The position numbers and the translations under genes were made by a program. The notes under the pieces are model-generated. The model worked only from the letters and a program-made list of their open reading frames with translations, was not told the origin of the DNA and did not search any database. From NCBI GenBank assembly GCA_014529385.2, contig CM043965.1, forward strand, positions 16,686,412-16,748,911: a stretch of DNA of 62,500 nucleotides, in the 5' to 3' direction. Origin of the DNA: Adiantum capillus-veneris. Its lineage: Eukaryota; Streptophyta; Polypodiopsida; Polypodiales; Pteridaceae. Shown here in pieces: positions 53,580 through 62,500 of the stretch (its first letter is position 1; every line of letters starts with the position of its first letter).

Positions 53580-53625
<46 letters not shown>
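52872..53625. other. spacer between the two inverted LTRs
   Basis: 754 bp without a recognised gene, ending in a (CA)n tract at 53582-53622 that abuts the 3' end of the minus-strand LTR. Confidence 0.55.
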
Positions 53626-53626
<1 letters not shown>

Positions 53627-54764
53627 GCTACAACCGGAAGCCTGGCTGCCCTACATAATACCCGAAATAGCACACTGCAAGCCATAAAACGGACAAATCT
53701 CCATACCTGGCAAATCCACGAGCACATAATCGACGATATACGCGAACAGAGAGAGATAGAGAGCGGGAGAGAGTGAAAGAACGCGTGTAGGCGCACCCCC
53801 TAGAGCGGAGTGCTACACCGACACGGCAAGAGAGAGGAGGGAGGAGAGAAGAGAAGAAGACACAAGTACTGGGTGCAATCTCCCCCCGTGCAAGAATAAC
53901 CATTTCCCTCTTGCACGTATTTCATTTATAGATTTCTTGAATGGTCAAATTGAGTACAAACTGACCGACCGGTCATAAATGGCCAAAGCTCATAAAAACG
54001 CACTTGAATAATAAATTATAAAATATAATATCCTTTCAAGATCCTTTCACATAACCCTTAGCCTTTTCCACCTGTCAGCTGCATTAAACAATAAAATATC
54101 AATTCCATAACATACCTCTCTGTTGGAAAGCAACTGTCCTCAGTTGCGAAGATAAAAATCTGCAAACAATACTTGTCAAAACAATGGTTAGAAATCTGTA
54201 TCAAATAGTAAAAAATCCATAAAATTAGACAACATTGCTTATGCCTGCCGTCATCCACATACTACCTATTCTAGTATCCCATACCACTAGAATAAGCAGT
54301 ATATGTCATACCCTGATGAATCAGGATATCATTAGTCACACTCATCATCAATCTTATATTGTCAAGTCTCATCACATGAACACTGCCGTGATAAAATCAT
54401 TAAATACCAAATCCCAATCCAATTCCAATTCCACAATATAAGACCAAATCCAATTCACTTTCATTATGTACCTGGGTAACAAAATCATACCAGTTACAGT
54501 GGTGGCCAGTCATTGCAGCATGATTTTGTGATCGGTGTTGCCTAAATGGGCGAATCTACACCTGACGTGCTGCCTAAATCGGCGAATCTGCATTTGGTAT
54601 TGTTGAAAAAGTGTGAATTTGCAGTTTGTTATTGTGCTACCTAGATCGGCAAATCTGCACCAGGATGAGCATTTACACACTGCCTAAATCGGCGGATCTG
54701 TGTGCATGTGACCAATGGACTAGACAGGACATAAAATAGAAAAATATTTACTATTTGTTTGACA
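53626..54764 (-). repeat. LTR family A, long copy (minus strand)
   Basis: Colinear and inverted with respect to 51661-52871, with the 3' end (TTGTAGCA) at 53626 and four iterated U3 motifs at 54537-54703. Upstream on the minus strand, homology to the 46-kb dispersed repeat ends where this LTR begins, which places its left end near 54764. Confidence 0.75.
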
Positions 54765-55150
54765 CCACTTTGGAGTATAGTGGAATAGCAAAGTACTTAC
54801 AAACTCTTGTTTATGATGGAAAACACCTTCGCTCATGTGAGGAGCTATATAATATCAAATGACCTTAATAAAAATTCCATTCATTGCGAAATTTAAGCCA
54901 TTATATGAGAGATGACTGGGTTGATAGCTCATAAGATAACTTGAAAAGAGAAAGGAGGTATTGGAGGTACTTACCTGGATAATAGACAGTATTTAAAAAT
55001 GTATACAACAATGTGTGCATGTAGAGAGAGGTACAAATAAGAGAAAACTGTGACTATCAAACTTTCACCAAGGGATAGTTAACAAATCGAAAATGTGTGA
55101 ATGTTGTGTTAATAATTTGGCCTAAAATAAAATAATATTGATCCTATCCA
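54765..55150 (-). repeat. dispersed repeat, copy at 55 kb
   Basis: Inverted counterpart of 45870-46285; see that entry. It directly flanks the long LTR. Confidence 0.8.
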
Positions 55151-57186
55151 AAATTTATTAATGTTACTTTTAGGTCTAAAGATACATAGATAGATCTTAC
55201 TTATGATGTTTCAAGAGGGGTATTATCAGAATGCACTAAGGAGTGTCATACCTGGAGTTTGATATGAGAACATTGTATTTAGATTTATTTGCAAAACTTT
55301 TCACAAAAAAGAAAAACAAAGCACTAAAAACAATTCCTTGTTAAATTTAAGAAGACTTTAATAATTGCATATCAAATGCATTAACATTTGAAACACCATG
55401 AAGGAAAAATTTGATGCAAAGTCTGTTTGCCAAGAAAAGAGAATGAAAGTAGACAACTTGAAGTACAAATGAGCGGATAAGAGAGGTGTTATCTAAATTT
55501 ACAGGGTGGTTGGCAAGACTGGGTTTACCAGTGGATATCGGTCTTCAGAGAAGGTGAGGCCACGCTCAATGTATGAATGTTAGGAGAGGTCAAAAGCAGG
55601 TCTCCTAAAGTAGTTGGATTCAAATTCTGTTGTAGAGGGAAATAAACATAGTTCTCTGCGAAGGAGTATTAGAAACATTGGCAGGGATGTGATACAGAAG
55701 CAAATAAATGGAATAATATTGAGTAATATGCAAAAACAATTTGACTGCCATATGATGTAACATTTAAAACAATTTGTAGAGCAATCAAAGTGAAAATCTA
55801 ATTACACAACATCATTGCTAATGGGTATAAACTTACATTATGGGGATAATGGCTCTTGCAAATAATGATGACAGAGGGATTTTCTTGTTTATGGTTGATA
55901 ATTGCTTAATAATCCGAGTGTTGGTAGCTAAAAAGTGTACCTAATTAGAGTTCGCCTAGGGTCATCATTGCTAGAATATTAAGGCAGGATGTATCTTGAG
56001 GATGAAAATTTGACCCTAGCACGTTATGATTATTGACGGTGTTGACCATGTAGGACATGAAAGTATCAAAATAAACTAAAAGACAATAGGTCCCATGTTC
56101 TATAACGCCACATGTTCATCGTCGCCATCCTCTTTATTAGACAGATCAAGAGCTCATAGGAAATTGTAAGACGATAACGCTAACTAGACGGGCGTAAATG
56201 CCAATTCAGGTCTACTAATTCCCATTATTGTATCAATTGGTGTCAATATGTCCAAGGTGGACCTCTGCAAATGGCCATAAGGGCGATCAAAAGTTTGCAT
56301 CATCAGTTGGAATAGAGGATTGTAATATACGTTAATGAGGAACACCTATGCAGTTACGCTTGTGTGGTGCTGGACGCAAGATACTAGACTCAAGAGACTA
56401 GATCACAAAAGTAGATGATGCATACGATGACTAGAACCAATCATACATCTATACAATTATAAAGAGCCACCAATGGCTAGAAAAAATCTCCAAGTCCAGC
56501 TACGTCGATCTCCAAAGTGTAGTGGTGAAGGGTACACTCCTGTGCTTTGGGGCATTTGATAAGGAGCGAGAGTCAGAAGCATCTCGTTTCTTTCGTAGTG
56601 TAGAATGTTGTACATACTCACATACATATACAATCAAAGTAATTGAGGTCGCTTGGATCCGAGAAGTGGCATGTCAAGTTCATCTTCCATGCCAGAAAGG
56701 ATAAGCACCAGCTTGGCATTAGGAAATACTGCAAATGCATTTGCCAGCTTTTGTCAAAAAAGAAAGGCACTCTAATTGGGAGAGAATGACAAGGACCATG
56801 TAAGTCTGCTTTTAATGGATCACGGTTAGAAGCTCAGCTCTCGATACCATAAACACATGCAAGCCAAAAGTGACGAGAGATTCTTTGGGCAAACAAATAC
56901 AATCAATTGTTTACTGTCGCCTTCAAAACAGATAACAAGGCTCTTAAACCACAGTTTCATAGATGAGCGACCCCGCTCTCAACTGTGGATTTCTACCATT
57001 TCCAACTGCGACAGCTTCGTAATGACAACTAGCTGAGCTACTGCTGGTTTGGTTTGTTTGGTTCCTCACTGATAAAGGCATGTTAAAGTTTATATGTCCT
57101 CCCTACCAGTGTATTCCAACAAACACCATTCGACTATCTGCTGCCCAGCGTTTGCTCTTCTAGTTAGCATGGCCTACTGATGTAAT
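55151..57186. other. AT-rich intergenic sequence
   Basis: No domain-like frame, RNA gene or repeat partner was recognised on either strand. Confidence 0.45.
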
Positions 57187-57612
<426 letters not shown>

Positions 57613-58671
57613 GAGAAGGGTGATGACTGATGTAGTGGTGTGTGTGTAACAAACTGTAGCAGCCTTGATTAATTGAATTCAGGAGGAGAGAGAGAGAGAG
57701 ACTTTCACTGAAGATGTGCGCCATTTAAGAGACACAACATGCCAAAGTAAGGGGGAGGTGGTGGGAGCTGCATGCCAAGGGAATGCGTGGAGAAGGTGGG
57801 CGGCATAGCGTTCTACGGAGTGGCGATTGTAGTGGGGAGAAAGAGAGAGTGAGAAAGTGTGATCTACACTGATAGAAATTACTGGCCAATGCTTTGGCAA
57901 GTGGATCGCTACTACTGCTCTCAAGCCATGCACACTTCATGCGCAAAAATGGCCATGCAAAGTAGAGGGACCGCAGGTCATCAACAACGGGTTGGTGGGC
58001 AGAGAGAGAGTTGGTGTGTAGTGCAACTGTTGCCACCCTTTACTGGTCAAGGCCTACCTTGCATGGAAGCATTCGAGAATAGGGTGAAAAGGTGGGGCTT
58101 ATAAGGGGGTGGTGATCGTCGTAAGCTAGTAAGGCTGTGGACCTGCATGCGCAGGCGATCTCAATCACCCTCCTTTTATTCATATTATTATTATTGTTTC
58201 ATATAAATTGAGACCACCGTTTGTCTGTGGGTAGGGCTGTCCGCCGCCATGCAAAAAAAAACAGTGCAGTTGCATGAGCTTGTGGTCGTCGTTAGTGTCG
58301 CACCATGAGTGCTAGTTGGTGAGTCCAAAAAGGAAGAGGTAGGGGGTGGTTGCATGCGAGTACCCCTGCAGGTTGCAGATGTTGGATGGCAGATGCCAGT
58401 GACGTTGCCGGTGGTCTTTGTAAGTCTGCTTGGACAATATCTGCCAAGGGCGGGAGAGCAACAACATACAGTTGCTTTACTACCTCCGCCTCCCTCACAC
58501 GACGCTCTCTCTGACCCTCCTTGTCTTGCTTGCCATTTGGCGACTATGGATCTGGGCTACGTGCAAAAGACGTCCGACAATGATCACACCCGAGATCGCA
58601 CTCAGTTCGCAGCTCTGCAAATCTTCCTTTTTCATAGTCCACGAAATTCCTCGCTCTCTCTAATGTCCTCG
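57613..58671. other. unrecognised sequence
   Basis: Overlapping short frames lie on both strands. The part next to 58672 is probably the inside of the family A element, but no gag motif is readable. Confidence 0.35.
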
Positions 58672-58908
58672 TATAATTTAGTTTAATCCATTCTATTATT
58701 ATGTTTAATTAACATAATTATACTAATAATCATTATATCATCATAATAAAGAAAGGGTTCTCTTCAATTTTCTAAAGATCACTATCTATCTCATACAATC
58801 GTCACTAATGATTATAAATTGAAGTAATTAACGAAATCTACAAGCATAAGAAAACAAAACACTTAGCTGCTACTTGACAAAAATCTTTAGTCTTGGAGCA
58901 TAGCCCAC
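58672..58908 (-). mobile_element. internal 5' part of an LTR family A element
   Basis: On the minus strand this follows the primer-binding site and matches 20846-21050 (GGCTATGCTCCAAGACTAAAG, AATTATGTTAATTAAACATA-type blocks). Homology fades near 58672. Confidence 0.7.
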
Positions 58909-58920
58909 GCTCTGATACCA
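58909..58920 (-). other. primer-binding site of LTR family A copy 4
   Basis: The minus strand reads TGGTATCAGAGC one base inside the LTR end, a perfect initiator tRNA-Met type. Confidence 0.88.
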
Positions 58921-58921
58921 C

Positions 58922-59406
58922 TGCTACAACCGGAAGCCTAGCTGCCCTACATAATACCCGAAATAGCACACTGCAAGCCATAAAAAGAACAAATCTCCAT
59001 ACCTGGCGAATCCACGAGCACATAATCGACGATATACGCGAACAAAGAGAGATAGAGAGCGGGAGAGAGTGAAAGAACCCATGTAGGCGCACCCCCTAGA
59101 GCGGAGTGCTACGCCGACACGGCAAGAGAGAGGAGGGAGGAGAGAAGAGAAGAAGACACAAGCACTGGGTGCAATCTCCCCTCGTGCAAGAGTGACCATT
59201 TCCCTCTTGCACATATTTCATTTATAGATTTCTTGAATGGTCAAATTGAGTACAAACTGACCGGCCGGTCATAAATGGCCAAAGCTCATAAAAGAGCACT
59301 TGAATAATAAATTATAAAATATAATATCCTTTCGAGATCCTTTCACATAACCCTTAGCCTTTTCTACCTGTCAGCTGCATTAAACAATAAAATATTAATT
59401 CCATAA
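58922..59406 (-). repeat. LTR family A, copy 4 (truncated)
   Basis: It matches the common block of the other copies, with the 3' end at 58922. Its other end stops abruptly at a short (GA)n tract (59405-59427), so the U3 part has been lost or replaced there. Confidence 0.8.
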
Positions 59407-59427
59407 GAGAGAGAGAGAGAGAGAGAG

Positions 59428-60177
59428 AGCGACTTGCACATCTCTGCTCGTGCTGGTGGACGACCAGTCTCCCAGACACCTCCATTCGATTAACGGTCCC
59501 CTCCCCTGGCTACTCATCTGTGCAGAGCCTGCTTGAGCTTCCTCCCTGGATTCGTTAGGCCTCCCACGTTGCCACTGCATGAACCTCGACCCTGCACAAT
59601 CCCGCCACGTGAATATCGCCCTACTACCACCTTGATCGCGTGCTCCTACAAGACGAATTGCAAGTGTGCACTTTTGAGCTTGAAGGAAATGAAGCACTGG
59701 CCTGCTCCCCACACACACGCATGATACAGAGAAGCAGTGCAACCTTTCAAATTGTTGAAGAAATCTACGCTGACGAAAAACTTGGCAGCCCTTTATATGC
59801 CAAGCAGAGACTCCGAGCTGCGGAGCAGGCGGAGCAGAGACATGCACCCACATGAGCGACAACGAGCCTGCATTACGACACAAACCTATTCAACATCACA
59901 AACCTTCGACCCTGTTGTGCAGAACGATGCAAAACGCATGTTTGCTCCCGCTCCCCAACAGGATGCCCTCTCACACATGCCCGCTTGGCTGATTCGCGTC
60001 TCGCCAACTCACAGGAAAAAAATATCAAGCTCTCGTTTCACCCACCCGTACATGGCATCTCTTTTCTCTCTCCTCCACGTGACAGCTCCCCGCTTTTTCA
60101 CTTCGGAGGGATCTCCCAAGATCCTCCTTAATTCACCTGCTTAGGAAAATTGAACGGACATAGTTGATCATTAAATC
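59428..60177. other. upstream region of the host gene
   Basis: GC-richer than its surroundings, with short frames on both strands and no recognised domain. It probably contains the proximal promoter. Confidence 0.5.
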
Positions 60178-60184
60178 TATATAT
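60178..60184 (+). promoter_or_regulatory. TATA box of the host gene
   Basis: TATATAT lies 119 bp before the preferred start codon. A transcript start about 30 bp downstream would fall at about 60210. Confidence 0.5.
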
Positions 60185-60259
60185 CAAATAGATAGGTGAT
60201 CATCCTTCCATGGAGCGACTCAGCTCCAAAACTACTACATCTCATTGGTCTATATTCTC

Positions 60260-60260
60260 T

Positions 60261-60294
<34 letters not shown>

Positions 60295-60296
60295 CT
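60260..60296 (+). promoter_or_regulatory. CT-rich 5' leader of the host gene
   Basis: A pyrimidine tract (CCCTCTCCCTCTCTCT...) ends two bases before the ATG at 60297. CT-rich leaders are common near plant transcription starts. Confidence 0.55.
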
Positions 60297-60728
60297 ATGA
60301 AGGCAGCGTTCTTGCACTACTCTTCGACCTCTGCGCTGCGCCTTCCCCTTTCCCCGCTTTTTCTCTCATCAGCAGCCGCCCCGTCGCTTCCACGCCGTAT
60401 AGGGTTAGGTTTTCGTGGGACGGTAGCGGCATCCATGTCCGGAAACAGGGACTCCCATCCCGATCCGCTACATCAGGAGTCCCCTCTCAACAAGCACAAT
60501 CCCAAGAGCGAAGCGGGCGCAATTTCAGACGCAGAAGGTGGCCCCAAGAAAGAAGAGCAGGACGTCGATCTGCTGCAGAAACAGCTTGGAGAACCCCCTG
60601 AAAAGCCCTTGCCTGGAGATTGCTGCGGTAGTGGATGCGTCAGGTGTATCTGGGATATTTACTTTGAGGAACTCGACGTTTACAACTCTCGCAAGGCTGT
60701 CCTTGATACCCTGCGGGCGTCACGATAG
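60297..60728 (+). CDS. oxidoreductase-like domain protein (OXLD1/PF09791 type)
   Basis: The 143-residue product starts MKAAFLHYSSTSALRL. Its first 45 residues are rich in Ser, Ala, Leu and Arg and almost without acidic residues, as in mitochondrial or plastid transit peptides. A hydrophilic segment follows, then the conserved core PPEKPLPGDCCGSGC-VRCIWDIYFEELDVY (about residues 100-130). This has the DCCGSGC..C motif and the W-x2-Y-x2-EL pattern of the oxidoreductase-like N-terminal domain found in short mitochondrial proteins of animals, fungi and plants, whose biochemical role is not settled. The in-frame ATG at 60210 would add 29 residues that are mostly Ser-Leu translation of the CT leader and lies at or before the expected transcript start, so 60297 is preferred. 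It is the only gene in the window without frame damage. Confidence 0.82.
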   Translation: MKAAFLHYSSTSALRLPLSPLFLSSAAAPSLPRRIGLGFRGTVAASMSGNRDSHPDPLHQESPLNKHNPKSEAGAISDAEGGPKKEEQDVDLLQKQLGEPPEKPLPGDCCGSGCVRCIWDIYFEELDVYNSRKAVLDTLRASR

Positions 60729-62500
60729 CAACAATGTGTAAGGCGTAGTTTGTGTGTGTGTGTGTGTGTGGCTGTGGAGGCTCCAGCGGTGGCGAAGCCG
60801 CAGTCAGGCGTAGAAGTGCATGAAGTGGTTGTAGCAAATGTGGCTCTGATCGTTATTGCTGACCCTGTGGAGAAGGTTGATCGATGCTGGCACGGCAGAA
60901 CCATCGCGTTTCTTGCACATTGCTTGCAGCGTCTTACCGCGGCTGGCCAGCCCGTAGACATCTTGGTGACACCTCAACCTGCAAATTGCAATCTGCGGCT
61001 GCCTGGGAACTACTGTAATTTTTCCTTCAGCATGTATATTATAATTTAACATTGCTAGATTGTGGGATTGCCAAGGGACGTGCATTGCTTCCCTCAGGTT
61101 TCTTTGAAGAAGAGAACAGAGCTTCAAGGTCTGTATGTAATACACACATGTAAAGAAGATTTGCAGCATCAGTTTGCTGTCTGTGTGCTGCTCGCTATTC
61201 TGATTCGATTTATAACAATTCCTTTGTATACTGTGGCTCTCGTTGAGCCATCAATATTTGTTAAAGTGATGTGTTAGGTACATAGCCAGCATCGCTTTGA
61301 CCCCTAATTTCTTTTGATCTGATAAATTGCAGTGACTTTCTTTATTTGCTGAGCTGAAGGACTTTGAACTTAAGTAATCACGTTTATGGAAACTGAGCTT
61401 GCTGGCTTTGAAGTTGAAACTCATGATTGTGGAAAAGATTCATCAAGGATGTACGTGCTTTGTTGTGCCGCGTTTAAAGCTTTTAGTCTTTCTAGAGTAG
61501 AAACTGCCTGTTGGGATTGAAAAAATTAATGTGCTTGTTCACTCCACCTTTCTAATGTCTGCGATTTGCATCTACTTGTTGCCATTTGTTTTAGGAGTGT
61601 CTGTGCTGAGCATTGCATGAGTTTCGTTGTGCTTTCTCATCCTAGTGTCTATGTTTTTCATTTCTTGTTGCTAGTCTCTATCCTGCATATCCTAAGCCAT
61701 TGTCGAAGTGTTTGCGTGAGTATGTGTATGTGGGGGCATTTATTGGCACCGAATTCTACATTTGCTCTTTGGGCGTGGTTATGTTAGCAAGAATGTCATT
61801 GTATCAGGTAAACTGTACACAACTTAGAGCTGATAGTTTATAGCATTACAGGTGACTACCATGAGTCACACTTACTTTAAACGTGAATTTGGGTTCCCAT
61901 TGCCTTTTGTAGGAATACATGCATACGTACACACATGCTCACATACACAAATATATATGTACGTGTGTGTGCGTGCGTGCGTGCGTGTGCATATACATGT
62001 ATGTATGCACCATTTTTCTGTTTTGGCTAAAGGGCTAAGGCTAGATTTTGGGAAGTTTTCAGTTTTGTGATGGGTGACTCCATGGCAACTGGCAAGAAAC
62101 TTTGTTATGTGGATTTTGCTGAGTTTAATGGTCTCATAGTGGAGCTTCTGCCAGTGGAACCTTTTCTTTCTAGGTTCTGATTGCGCATCGGTATTATAAG
62201 CTCCTAGATAAAGTCGGGGTGGGCTAATACTTCCTTCTTTTTAAATGGAGGTTTCGCTCCCATCTAACAATGAGAAGATAGTGGAAGAATGTACAGTTTC
62301 AAAGGTTTGTGGTTGAAAAGGCAAGAGTAGGAATTGTGGTTTTTTTTAGGTGGTGGCCCTCATAGTTGTAGGGGGTGGGGAAACTTATCGAAGCTCGGTT
62401 TTCCAGAGCTTTGGGGTTATTGTACTGTTGCTGAAAGTGGTGAATGAGCTGAAAGAGTATGGATAATGTGAATACAGCTTTTTGGGCTGTCTAAAATTTT
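60729..62500 (+). other. 3' region of the host gene, partly duplicated at 16 kb
   Basis: No further exon is recognised. Candidate splice acceptors exist (TTGCTTCCCTCAG at 61086-61098; CATTACAG near 61845), so 3'-UTR introns are possible. 61275-61405 and 62095-62500 have a diverged copy at 15972-16765. Confidence 0.5.

Noticed and set aside
60210-60296. Upstream in-frame ATG of the host gene
   Set aside because: It lies only 32 bp after the TATA box and its extension is mainly translation of the CT leader.

Overview
The window is nuclear DNA from a land plant. It shows TATA-box LTR promoters, Ty1/copia and Ty3/gypsy LTR retrotransposons with plant-type primer-binding sites, very long (GA)n tracts, and a single intact-looking nuclear gene. 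The retrotransposon density and the (GA)n abundance would suit a large repeat-rich genome such as a fern, but the species cannot be fixed from this sequence.

Layout: (1) 1-678 is an RT/RNase H relic of a Ty3 element, cut by a Ty1/copia-like element whose 5' LTR starts at 679. (2) That copia-like element is itself split by an 11.06-kb Tat/Athila-like Ty3 element on the minus strand (4767-15827, target-site duplication GATAT). This Ty3 element carries gag, protease, RT-RNase H, integrase and a ~1,130-codon third reading frame of unknown function. (3) 15972-16765 is a diverged partial copy of the sequence downstream of the host gene at the far end of the window, with a 133-bp foldback inside. 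(4) 16.8-25.4 kb is AT-rich sequence with microsatellites and one LTR fragment. (5) 25480-29218 is a complete short copia derivative on the minus strand (TSD CTCAC) with gag, protease and pre-integrase regions but no integrase core and no RT palm. (6) 31284-39779 is a decayed chromovirus on the plus strand (TSD AGTTT). (7) 40227-45556 is a second plus-strand Ty3 element (TSD TTTGT) whose RNase H and integrase have been deleted. (8) 45.6-59.4 kb holds foldbacks, a 787-bp tandem duplication with a tRNA-like head, and an inverted pair of long LTRs plus a further LTR fragment of one family. (9) 60297-60728 is the one convincing host gene, a short organelle-targeted-looking protein with an oxidoreductase-like (OXLD1/PF09791-type) Cys motif.

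The window therefore reads as nested and decaying retrotransposons beside one gene. Four elements were bounded by hand from TG...CA LTR ends plus matching 5-bp target-site duplications. The most unusual items are the third ORF of the Tat-like element, whose internal stops are all TAG, and a copia-like family in which two distant copies share the same gag-protease / RT-tail architecture. Others are the LTR family with iterated U3 motifs and a conserved hairpin just after its TATA box, and the partial duplication of the host gene's 3' flank.
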